From positions 1-14,719 of the forward strand of contig CAJOKY010000092.1 in NCBI GenBank assembly GCA_905235425.1: a stretch of 14,719 nucleotides of DNA. The letters run 5' to 3'. The notes under the pieces were generated by a model. It was not told the origin of the DNA. It did not search any database and saw only the letters and a list, made by a program, of their open reading frames with translations. Origin of the DNA: an uncultured Selenomonadaceae bacterium. GTDB taxonomy: Bacteria > Bacillota > Negativicutes > Selenomonadales > Selenomonadaceae. Below, piece by piece: positions 6,893 through 13,588 of this stretch (its first letter is position 1; each line of letters begins with the position of its first letter). The position numbers and the translations under genes are program-made.

Positions 6893-7846
6893 ATGGGAAG
6901 TAAAGTTACGCCGACAGTTGAAGGCGGCTTAATTGCGGCGTTGACGGTTATATTAAGTTTGGCGGCAATATACCTTCCGATTATCGGCGCCTTCGTTGAA
7001 TTTTTCTGCGCGATACCGATTGTGGTATTGACGGTGCGGCAAGGCTTTAAATTCGGCGCGTCGGCAGTTGCCGTGTCTTTTGTACTGCTTTTAATGTTCT
7101 CCGGACCCATCCTCGCCGTAAGAATGACGCTTAGTTTCGGCTTATGCGGCTTGGTACTGGGGCAATGCCTTAACAGAGGTTTAAGCGCGGTTAAATGTTT
7201 CATACCCGTGCTGATAATGGGATTTTTCGCGCAGATTGTTTCAGTAGCAATGTTGTCGATAATTTCCGGCGTCGATGTTGTCGAACAAGATATGAAATTG
7301 GTACGCGAATCTTTCACGCAGTCATTTGAAATTTATGAAAGCATGGGTGTAGATCCGCAGGTTATCAATCAGACAAAAGAAATAGTTGAGCCGATTGTAC
7401 AGTTAATCGCAGTGTTGACGCCGATAATTTTATTTGGCGTGGCGCTGATAAATACGGTCGGCACTTACATTTTGTCGAAGTGGATTTTTCAAAAGTTGCG
7501 TATGAAATTCGCTGAACCAATGCCACCTTTCGCGCAGTGGAGATTTTCTACGGTATTTTTATACATTGCCGCATTTTCGGCGTTGGGGCTGTATTGGGGA
7601 CAAACTCGGCAGATAAGCGTTTTATACTTCATAGCGTTCAATGCGCTGGTTTTCGCCATGATAGTGGGATTAACTCAAGGTCTGTCGCTGTTGTCATTTT
7701 TAGCTGACAAGTACAACGTTTCAAAATTCGTACGCCGAATAGTTTTCGTGATACTAATTTTAAATATATTTTTCCTGCAAGTCGTTGCGGTAACGGGGCT
7801 GTTTGATATGCTTTTTGACTACAGAAAACATTTGAAGGATAGTTAA
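6893..7846 (+). CDS. YybS-family (DUF2232) membrane protein
   Basis: The 317-residue polytopic membrane protein has about eight hydrophobic segments. It resembles the YybS/DUF2232 family of Firmicutes in its opening (TPTVEGGLIAALTVILSLAAIYLP), its central loop with acidic and Gln-rich residues (about 125-160) and the YNVSKFVRRI stretch before the last segment. The molecular role is unknown; the family has an ECF S-component-like look and in Bacillus lies beside gdpP and rplI, which are not present here. The ribosome site is weak (GTTGGGA, 6882-6888, before the ATG at 6893). The 22-nt spacing after the HAD gene suggests translational coupling in one operon. Its TAA stop falls at the edge of the following heptad array. 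Confidence 0.8.
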   Translation: MGSKVTPTVEGGLIAALTVILSLAAIYLPIIGAFVEFFCAIPIVVLTVRQGFKFGASAVAVSFVLLLMFSGPILAVRMTLSFGLCGLVLGQCLNRGLSAVKCFIPVLIMGFFAQIVSVAMLSIISGVDVVEQDMKLVRESFTQSFEIYESMGVDPQVINQTKEIVEPIVQLIAVLTPIILFGVALINTVGTYILSKWIFQKLRMKFAEPMPPFAQWRFSTVFLYIAAFSALGLYWGQTRQISVLYFIAFNALVFAMIVGLTQGLSLLSFLADKYNVSKFVRRIVFVILILNIFFLQVVAVTGLFDMLFDYRKHLKDS

Positions 7847-7880
7847 TCTTCACTACTAACTACTAACTACTTACTATAGA
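7839..7880. repeat. short heptad repeat array (6 x 7 bp), YybS-fluC gap
   Basis: The units ATAGTTA, an imperfect ATCTTCA, two copies of CTACTAA, CTACTTA and CTATAGA are in one 7-nt phase. The array starts on the last codons of the YybS-family gene and ends at the fluC ribosome site (AGAAGGGA, 7878-7885). Confidence 0.75.
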
Positions 7881-7894
7881 AGGGATTATTCTTG

Positions 7895-8269
7895 ATGAAA
7901 TTTTTATTCATATTCATAGGCGGCGGTCTCGGCGCAATGTTACGATTTTTTATAACTTCTCACCTTGCCGGAAAAATGGGAACTTTTCCGATCGGGACAT
8001 TGACAGTAAACATAATCGGAAATTTTTTAATGGGAATATTATTTGAAATTTTTTTGACGCGGGAAATTGCAAAATCCGATATGCTGAATTTATTTTTCGC
8101 GGTAGGATTTTTAGGCGGCTTTACGTCACTTTCGGCGTTTTCGGCTGAAACATTGGTATTAATACATCACGGCGAAATTACTTCAGCAGTGGTGAATATA
8201 ATTGCAACGTTTGCAACGGCACTTATAAGCTGCGCGGCAGGCTGTACATTGGTACAGAAGATGTTTTAG
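7895..8269 (+). CDS. fluC: CrcB/FluC fluoride ion channel
   Basis: The 124-residue protein has four membrane segments and the family motifs GGGLGAMLRF (residues 9-18), GTLTVNIIGNFLMG (34-47) and GGFTSLSAFS (74-83). FluC forms dual-topology dimers that let fluoride leave the cytoplasm. The third motif normally reads TTFSTFS and carries the two pore phenylalanines; here the first is Leu79 and only Phe82 remains. The ATG at 7895 is chosen over the in-frame TTG just before it because AGAAGGGA (7878-7885) is then about 9 nt upstream. No fluoride riboswitch is visible upstream; the short gap is a heptad array, so it is probably transcribed with the YybS-family gene. Only one fluC is seen, which fits a homodimer. 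The TAG stop is inside the giant heptad array. Confidence 0.92.
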   Translation: MKFLFIFIGGGLGAMLRFFITSHLAGKMGTFPIGTLTVNIIGNFLMGILFEIFLTREIAKSDMLNLFFAVGFLGGFTSLSAFSAETLVLIHHGEITSAVVNIIATFATALISCAAGCTLVQKMF

Positions 8270-8286
8270 GTATTAGCTATTAGCCA

Positions 8287-8332
8287 TTAGCCATTAGCTA
8301 TTAGCCATTAACAGCTAAAAGCTAATCGCTAA
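8287..8332 (+). repeat. inverted heptads forming a long hairpin after fluC
   Basis: The TTAGC-type and GCTAA-type heptads face each other. The core arms are TTAGCTATTAGC (8294-8305) and GCTAAAAGCTAA (8314-8325), with 11 of 12 positions paired and the 8-nt loop CATTAACA. Pairing continues outward heptad by heptad with about one mismatch per unit. There is no U-tract, so it is not a standard intrinsic terminator, but it could stabilise the fluC 3' end or slow polymerase. Confidence 0.55.
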
Positions 8333-8363
8333 AAGCTAACAGCTAAAAGCTAATCGCTAATCA

Positions 8364-8615
8364 GGGAACAGGGACTAGGGATCAGGGAGCAGTATTTTCT
8401 ACAATCTACGCTCTACCCTCTACCTCCTAGCAGCTAACCGCTAATCAGGGAACAGGGATTAGGGATCAGGGAGCAGTATTTTCTACAATCTACGCTCTAC
8501 CCTCTACCTCCTAACAGCTAACCGCTAACCGCTAATCAGGGAACAGGGATTAGGGATCAGGGAGCAGTATTTTCTACAATCTACGCTCTACCCTCTACCT
8601 CCTAGCTCCTAGCAG
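8364..8615. repeat. triplicated 84/91-bp composite repeat within the heptad array
   Basis: Three near-identical copies start at 8364, 8448 and 8539. The first spacing is 84 bp (12 heptads) and the second 91 bp (13 heptads); the difference is exactly one added CTAACCG heptad. The copies differ by very few bases: GGGACTA in the first becomes GGGATTA in the other two, and CTAGCAG alternates with CTAACAG. This indicates recent tandem duplication of whole heptad blocks. Confidence 0.9.
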
Positions 8616-8678
8616 CTAACCGCTAACCGCTAACCTCTAACCACTAACAGCTAACCGCTAAAAGCTAACCGCTATTAA

Positions 8679-8799
8679 GAAATTTTTTTCGCGCTATAGC
8701 GTAAATTTATTTTTTGTAGTAAAATAACCTGCACAATTAAATTTGAATTTAAACGCGATAAAAATTGCAAATAAAATTTTTTTGACGGAGGCATAGAAA
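8679..8799 (+). promoter_or_regulatory. probable ftsZ promoter/leader region
   Basis: This AT-rich stretch between the heptad array and ftsZ contains the short palindrome CGCTATAGCG (8693-8702) and several -10-like boxes. Examples are TAAAAT (8720-8725) and TAAAAT (8772-8777), the latter 17 bp after a poor TTAAAC. No candidate has a good -35 box, so the promoter is not fixed. The ribosome site is ACGGAGG (8785-8791), 8 nt before the GTG start. Confidence 0.35.
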
Positions 8800-10095
8800 G
8801 TGTTTGAAATAGACGACAATGGCTTGGACAAAATTGCCAAAATAAAAGTCATCGGCGTAGGCGGCGGAGGCAACAATGCCGTAAACCGCATGATTTCATT
8901 CGGGCTTGAAGGCGTGGATTTTATAGCGATAAACACAGACGCCCAAGCCCTTATGACAGCACTTGCTCCCAAGCGTATGCAAATAGGCATGAAGTTGACA
9001 CGCGGACTCGGTGCCGGCGCACGTCCTGAAATAGGCGAACAGGCGGCCATTGAAAGCCGTGACGAAATTTTAAAGGCACTTGATAAATCGGATATGGTTT
9101 TCATAACGGCGGGAATGGGCGGCGGTACAGGTACGGGAGCCGCGCCGATTGTTGCTGAATGCGCAAGGGAATTGGGAGCGTTGACAGTTGCGGTAGTCAC
9201 TCGCCCTTTCGGCTTTGAAGGTCCGAAACGTAAAAAAAATGCCGATATGGGAATTGAAAATCTCAAGCGCAAAGTTGACACAATCATAACTATTCCGAAC
9301 GATAAACTTTTACAAGTAGTCGATAAAAAAACGCCTATGATGAAGGCGTTTAGTATTGCCGACGATATCTTAAGACAAGGCGTCAAGGGCATTTCAGATT
9401 TAATTGCCGTACCCGGTCTTGTCAATTTGGATTTCGCCGACGTGCAAACTGTAATGAGTAATTCCGGCTCGGCGCTTATGGGTATCGGCGAAGCTACCGG
9501 CGAAAATGCTACGATGAACGCCGTAAAATCCGCTATTGATTCGCCGCTTTTGGAAACAAGTATTCAAGGTGCGCATGCGATACTTTTAAATATTATGGGC
9601 GCTACGGATAATTTGAAGATGTACGAAATTTACGAGGCGTCAACTACCGTACAAGAGGCGGCGTACCCTGAAGCAGAAATTTTGTGGGGCGTATCCATTG
9701 ATGAATCTATGGGCGAAACCGTAAGCGTCACGATTATCGCGACACGTTTTGATAATGAAACTGACAGCGTTGCAGATACAATTTCAAGAATGCCGCCGCC
9801 GGGAATGCATCGTCAAATGCCGAATCAGCAAAGACGCTCTCCCTCTAATACGCCGATAACGCCTTTTCCGACTTTCGGTAATTACGGCGGTGGATTTGAA
9901 CCCCCGCCCACTCGTCAACAACCCCAACAACGTCCACAGCAACAACCGCAATGGCAAAATCAGCAACCTCCGCAACAACCTTACCAACCAAGACCGCAAC
10001 AACCTCCGCAAAATCAACCGCAACAAAATCCGCAACAGCCCAATCGTAAAAATGATAATGACTTCGGTATTGATATTCCTGAATGGATGCATTAA
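8800..10095 (+). CDS. ftsZ: cell division GTPase FtsZ
   Basis: FtsZ polymerises at mid-cell into the Z ring that recruits the divisome. The 431-residue protein has the tubulin signature GGGTGTGAAP (107-116), the T7 synergy loop NLDFADV (209-215) with catalytic Asp211 and Asp214, and the C-terminal peptide DFGIDIPEWM (421-430) that binds FtsA-type anchors. Residues about 320-420 are a disordered Gln/Pro-rich linker. Two positions look atypical: LGAGARPEIG (69-79) has Arg where many homologues have Asn, and GENATMNAVKSAI (234-246) lacks the usual Arg of the GExRAxxAAxxAI helix. The start is GTG with ACGGAGG 8 nt upstream. The gene is not beside ftsA, ftsQ or mur genes, being flanked by fluC and a glycosyltransferase, so it is outside a typical dcw cluster. 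A strong terminator follows. Confidence 0.97.
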   Translation: MFEIDDNGLDKIAKIKVIGVGGGGNNAVNRMISFGLEGVDFIAINTDAQALMTALAPKRMQIGMKLTRGLGAGARPEIGEQAAIESRDEILKALDKSDMVFITAGMGGGTGTGAAPIVAECARELGALTVAVVTRPFGFEGPKRKKNADMGIENLKRKVDTIITIPNDKLLQVVDKKTPMMKAFSIADDILRQGVKGISDLIAVPGLVNLDFADVQTVMSNSGSALMGIGEATGENATMNAVKSAIDSPLLETSIQGAHAILLNIMGATDNLKMYEIYEASTTVQEAAYPEAEILWGVSIDESMGETVSVTIIATRFDNETDSVADTISRMPPPGMHRQMPNQQRRSPSNTPITPFPTFGNYGGGFEPPPTRQQPQQRPQQQPQWQNQQPPQQPYQPRPQQPPQNQPQQNPQQPNRKNDNDFGIDIPEWMH

Positions 10096-10107
10096 GCCGA
10101 TTTTTTA

Positions 10108-10141
10108 TAAAAAAGCCTCTGCCTTCGGGCAGTATTTTTTT
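10108..10141. terminator. intrinsic terminator after ftsZ, probably bidirectional
   Basis: CTGCC (10119-10123) pairs with GGCAG (10128-10132) around a stable TTCG tetraloop, followed by TATTTTTTT (10133-10141) for the plus strand. An A-run at 10109-10114 on the other side of the stem gives a U-tract to the convergent glycosyltransferase transcript. It lies between the ends of two convergent genes. Confidence 0.9.
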
Positions 10142-10149
10142 GCGTAAAT

Positions 10150-11181
10150 TTAACCTTGTACCTGCGATAAAATTTTAATCCAATTTTTTATTTTCTCCTG
10201 CGCGAATTTTGCCAACTCCGCATTGAAAATTGAAGGCTCCATTCCGTCATAAGTTTTAAACTTTTCAAGCGCCGTAGTCATTTCACGTACCGCCGATTTA
10301 AAATCCATATGCGCGGCGTAACATTCAGCTGACTCCGCGTAAAAGTCCGGCAACGCAGAAAATTTTTGAATCGCCATTTCAGCTACGTGTTGACGCTCAT
10401 CAAGCCGAAATTTATCACGCGCCAATACGTTAAGCAAAATTCGGTATGAACGGCTTGAAAATGTTGACGCGATATCAGCCGCAATATCAAGCCGCGCAAA
10501 TTTTTCAGCGTTTACAAAATCGTCAAGCCCGTGATAACACTGCGCGATATGCCCGTAAACTCGTTGCGGCGTCTCGGTGCTTTCCAACTCTTCCAAAAGT
10601 AATTTCAAATTTCTTTCAGCCTTAAACTTATTCACCGTTGCAGAATAGCCCGTGTGATACAGCGTCAAAATTTCCGCCGGTATTGGAATCATATTCGGCA
10701 GGTTTTTATTAAACCACTTCAACTCCTCGTGAATCTTGCCTACATATTGCAAGCCGCGCAGGTTACGAAAAATGCGCAGCACAAAGGCGCTGTCCATAAC
10801 ACGGTTTTCATTTTCAACGTCAATGTTGACAAGGTGAATCAGCAAGCCGCCGATATTTTCTTCGCCGATATTTTCAATGACAGTGCGAATATTTTTAGCA
10901 GTCTCCGCCGTAAAATATTCGTCTGCATCCAAAAAAATTATCCAATCGCCTTCCGCATAATCCAACGCAATATTACGCGGCGCAGAAAAATCATCTTGCC
11001 ATACTTCATAAAAAATCTTTGCGCCGAAACTTTTTGCCACTTCCAACGTGTTATCAGTCGAGCCGGTATCGACAATAATAATTTCATCTGCCGAATCTTT
11101 CAAACTGTCAAGCGACGTGCGCAAATTTTTTTCTTCATTTTTGACAATGTAGCACGCAGAAATTTTTATATCTTCGTCCAA
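10150..11181 (-). CDS. family 2 glycosyltransferase with C-terminal helical (TPR-like) region
   Basis: The N-terminal part is a GT-A fold family 2 glycosyltransferase: ISACYIVKNEE (7-17), VDTGSTDNT (38-45) for nucleotide-sugar binding, PRNIALDYAEGDWIIFLDADE (68-88) with the metal-binding DxD, and a later LYHTGY. The C-terminal 140 or so residues are helical with TPR-like spacing (AQCYHGLDDFVNAEKFARLD, AECYAAHMDFKSAVREMTTALE), as in many Firmicute GT2-TPR proteins. Donor and acceptor are unknown. The frame is open to an ATG at 11232 that overlaps the phosphatase gene by 38 nt. I prefer the TTG at 11181, with GAAGGTG 8 nt upstream, 13 nt after the phosphatase stop, giving the usual short N-terminus (343 residues); the ATG remains possible. 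It is probably co-transcribed with the phosphatase. Confidence 0.87.
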   Translation of the reverse strand: MDEDIKISACYIVKNEEKNLRTSLDSLKDSADEIIIVDTGSTDNTLEVAKSFGAKIFYEVWQDDFSAPRNIALDYAEGDWIIFLDADEYFTAETAKNIRTVIENIGEENIGGLLIHLVNIDVENENRVMDSAFVLRIFRNLRGLQYVGKIHEELKWFNKNLPNMIPIPAEILTLYHTGYSATVNKFKAERNLKLLLEELESTETPQRVYGHIAQCYHGLDDFVNAEKFARLDIAADIASTFSSRSYRILLNVLARDKFRLDERQHVAEMAIQKFSALPDFYAESAECYAAHMDFKSAVREMTTALEKFKTYDGMEPSIFNAELAKFAQEKIKNWIKILSQVQG

Positions 11182-11194
11182 AATATCAACACCT

Positions 11195-12454
11195 TCACTT
11201 AATGAACAAATTATATTCGGCGATAACGTCATTCAGCCGCCGTTCAAAATCTGCGTACAAGTACAAGCCGTCTTCATTTGTCTGCAGACATTTTAATTTA
11301 ATCGGAAAACTTTGCGGCGGATTTTCTAAAGTCATTTTCTCAAGCGTCCGAAGTTGCGGCGTACTTTGATATACAAGATTTATCGCGGCGTATGCTCTGC
11401 CGTCCGCACCACGCCGCTTTTCGATAACTATTTTTACGCCAATGGGAACCTTTTTTTCTATGCTGTCATTTAAGACGTAGTTTTCAGCACCAAGCGCGGA
11501 AAGTACCATTGCAACATTAGTATCGTGTCCGCATAAAAAAGTAAAGCGGCGGTTATTGTCAGCAAGCTCATCACGCATTACCTTAAGCAAGGGATTTGCC
11601 AAAACCTTTGACCACGTATTCCACTCAAAAAATAAATTTAAGCCGAACTCTTTTGGTGCGGCAATTTTTTCCCAATCGGCTTGCGTCAAATTTTTTCCAA
11701 ACGCCGCCTTAACCGCGTCGTCTTCGTAATACTGCATTACAAGCGCGTCACTTGCCGACATTGCCAAACGTATTGAACCGGTTATAAAAGGATTTTCGGC
11801 GGCAATTTTAAAATCGTCCATTGAAAATTTCGTGACGCCGTTTTTCTTGGCATACGGCGAATTTTTAAAATCGATAACGCTTGCAACGGTCTCGGCATAT
11901 TCGGCTAATCTGTTCGCCAATGTATCACGGTAGCCGGATTGTTTCAACTCAAAATCTGCGCGGCGCAAAAATTCTTCATTGACGTTGGGAATTGAAACAG
12001 CAAATACCGAATCGGCTTTATTTATGTCAAAATGATGCTCAACTTTCACATTGGCAACGGGCAACATACCGCTTGCAAAGTATTGGGCAGTGGCTATCGT
12101 GCGCTGGTATGAATTGGCATAAAAGCGCATTTCATTTTCTTTCGGAATATAATTTTCAGTAATAAAATTTTCTTTGATAAAATATTGGTTAAAATATTGA
12201 CCGATTGACGTTTCTTCAAGCCCGCCGCGCAGAGATAATTCACCGGCTTTTATATTCCAATCGTACCATTTATGCGGCGTTATTTCTGCCAGCGTGGAAT
12301 TTTTTTCAACAAGCGGCGCTCTGATATTATGTCGGCTTAAAATAAAAACTTTTTCAAGTTTGTATTTGTCACTTAAATCAGACGCCTGCACCGTTGCCGT
12401 TAGTGTCACGATAAACGCAAGGCATATTAACCATAAAAATTTTAATCTTTTCAA
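11195..12454 (-). CDS. periplasmic histidine acid phosphatase, Agp (glucose-1-phosphatase)-like
   Basis: This branch-2 histidine phosphatase of about 419 residues resembles enterobacterial glucose-1-phosphatase Agp closely in its motifs. It has SRHNIRAPL (R41, H42), where Agp has RHNLRAPL and most relatives have RHGxRxP. It also has TPHKWYDWNIKAGEL, YANSYQRTIATAQYFASGML, the proton-donor motif GHDTN (309-313) and PIGVKIVIEK. A signal peptide (KRLK, a hydrophobic core and a VQA site near residue 24) sends it across the inner membrane, and Agp-like enzymes act in the periplasm on sugar phosphates or phytate. The frame is open to a GTG at 12463, but the TTG at 12454 fits better, with AAAGGG 7 nt upstream and a classic signal-peptide start MKRLK. 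The glycosyltransferase follows in the same transcript; the sulfate-binding lipoprotein gene is divergent. Confidence 0.9.
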   Translation of the reverse strand: MKRLKFLWLICLAFIVTLTATVQASDLSDKYKLEKVFILSRHNIRAPLVEKNSTLAEITPHKWYDWNIKAGELSLRGGLEETSIGQYFNQYFIKENFITENYIPKENEMRFYANSYQRTIATAQYFASGMLPVANVKVEHHFDINKADSVFAVSIPNVNEEFLRRADFELKQSGYRDTLANRLAEYAETVASVIDFKNSPYAKKNGVTKFSMDDFKIAAENPFITGSIRLAMSASDALVMQYYEDDAVKAAFGKNLTQADWEKIAAPKEFGLNLFFEWNTWSKVLANPLLKVMRDELADNNRRFTFLCGHDTNVAMVLSALGAENYVLNDSIEKKVPIGVKIVIEKRRGADGRAYAAINLVYQSTPQLRTLEKMTLENPPQSFPIKLKCLQTNEDGLYLYADFERRLNDVIAEYNLFIK

Positions 12455-12476
12455 AGCAATCACCCTTTGAAAAATA

Positions 12477-12505
12477 TTGCCTTAAATTATGAAACATAGT
12501 AAACT
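12477..12505 (+). promoter_or_regulatory. weak candidate promoter for the sulfate-binding lipoprotein
   Basis: TTGCCT (12477-12482) and TAAACT (12500-12505) are separated by 17 bp and each match four of six consensus positions. They lie in the 90-bp divergent region before the lipoprotein start at 12545. On the minus strand a CATAAT box could serve the phosphatase gene, but no -35 fits. Confidence 0.25.
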
Positions 12506-12544
12506 TTTGTTATTTAAAAATTTTGTTCAATGGAGATAAATAAG

Positions 12545-13588
12545 ATGTTTACAATGACAAAATTCCTAAAAATATTAATTATCGCGTGTATTATTTTTTA
12601 CGCAGGATTTATGTCGGGGTGTACCAATACGACAAATGCAGATGATGAACAAATATTTTTAAACGTCTCATACGATCCGACGCGCGAACTTTACGCGGCT
12701 TATGACGAAAAATTTAAAGTGCATTGGGAAAAAAAATTAAGACACGGAAAAATTAATTTGACACAATCGCACGGAGGAAGCGGCAAGCAAGCACATAAGG
12801 TTATAAAAGGCGATTTGGAAGCCGATGTCGTAACACTTGCACTGGCTTATGACGTGATTGAGATTAAAAACGCGGGACTTATTCGCGGCGGGTGGCAAAA
12901 TGAATTTCCCGACAATTCCAGCCCCTACACTTCGACAATAGTTTTTCTTGTAAGAAACGGCAATCCCAAAAATATCCGTGATTGGGACGATTTGGCGCGT
13001 GATGACGTTGAAATTGTTATGCCCAATCCCAAAACTTCCGGCGGCGCGCAATGGGGATATCTTGCCGCGTGGGAATATGCGACACAGAAATTTTCAGCCG
13101 ATGAAAATGTGATAAAAGATTTTATGCGCAGAATTTTTATGAATGTCGTGGCATTGGACAGCGGCGCGAGAGGATCGACGTTGAGTTTTGTGCAGGAGGG
13201 TAAAGGCGACGTGTTAATTTCATGGGAAAATGAAGCGTTGCTGTCTTTGAAAGATCACCCCGACAACTACGAAATTGTCACGCCGAGCATAAGCATTCTT
13301 GCCGAGCCTACCGTTGCCGTAGTCGATAAAATTGTAGAGAAAAAAGGTACAAGCGAACTTGCTACGGAATATCTGAAATATCTTTATTCCGACGAAGGGC
13401 AGGAAATTGCCGCGCAGAATTTTTATCGTCCGCGTAACAGAAAAATTCTTGCTAAGTACGAACATATTTTTAAGCCGCTTAAACTTTTTAACATTGATGA
13501 CGCTTTTGGCGGGTGGGTGACGGCGCATAAAAAGCATTTTGCCGACGGCGCGTCGTTCGACCAAGTGACGGCAGGGATTAGGTTTTAG
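12545..13588 (+). CDS. sbp: sulfate-type ABC transporter substrate-binding lipoprotein (Sbp/CysP family)
   Basis: This 347-residue binding protein belongs to the Sbp/CysP family, which delivers sulfate or thiosulfate to a CysTWA-type importer. Family blocks are NVSYDPTRELY (40-50), QSHGGSGKQ (74-82), NPKTSGGAQWGY (161-172) and SISILAEPTVAVVD. A lipoprotein signal is present: hydrophobic residues 8-23 end at MSGC, with lipidated Cys26. The ATG at 12545 is preferred over the in-frame ATG at 12530 because TGGAGA (12531-12536) is correctly spaced only for the former. No permease or ATPase gene lies beside it, since the next gene is convergent, so it is an orphan that must work with a transporter encoded elsewhere. 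The last codons and TAG stop are within a heptad array. Confidence 0.93.
   Translation: MFTMTKFLKILIIACIIFYAGFMSGCTNTTNADDEQIFLNVSYDPTRELYAAYDEKFKVHWEKKLRHGKINLTQSHGGSGKQAHKVIKGDLEADVVTLALAYDVIEIKNAGLIRGGWQNEFPDNSSPYTSTIVFLVRNGNPKNIRDWDDLARDDVEIVMPNPKTSGGAQWGYLAAWEYATQKFSADENVIKDFMRRIFMNVVALDSGARGSTLSFVQEGKGDVLISWENEALLSLKDHPDNYEIVTPSISILAEPTVAVVDKIVEKKGTSELATEYLKYLYSDEGQEIAAQNFYRPRNRKILAKYEHIFKPLKLFNIDDAFGGWVTAHKKHFADGASFDQVTAGIRF

Larger units (their letters stand above)
8266..8678. repeat. giant heptad repeat array (59 x 7 bp)
   Basis: The 413-bp stretch downstream of fluC reads as 59 consecutive 7-mers without a single phase shift. It begins with six TTAGNNN units, switches at about 8308 to CTAANNN units, then enters three copies of a composite unit (from 8364, 8448 and 8539), and ends with more CTAANNN units. 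Each composite unit holds four GGGANNA heptads, one GTATTTT, four CTACNNN heptads and then a variable run of CTAGNNN/CTAANNN heptads. The first heptad supplies the fluC TAG stop (8267-8269). No ORF is supported in it. Confidence 0.92.

Noticed and set aside
7847..7894. Fluoride riboswitch ahead of fluC
   Set aside because: The gap is only about 48 bp and made of heptads; none of the conserved crcB-motif blocks is present.
8266..8678. CRISPR array or CRISPR-like repeat-spacer structure
   Set aside because: There are no 25-40 bp direct repeats separated by unique spacers; the composite units abut each other and consist wholly of 7-bp units. No cas gene is present.
8694..9425. 243-residue minus-strand ORF overlapping the ftsZ start
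   Set aside because: It is an antisense shadow of the strongly recognised ftsZ coding sequence, with unnatural composition and no supporting ribosome site.
10654..11202. 182-residue plus-strand ORF opposite the glycosyltransferase
   Set aside because: It lies fully antisense to clear GT2 motifs, with Arg/Phe/Gln-rich composition typical of shadow translation.
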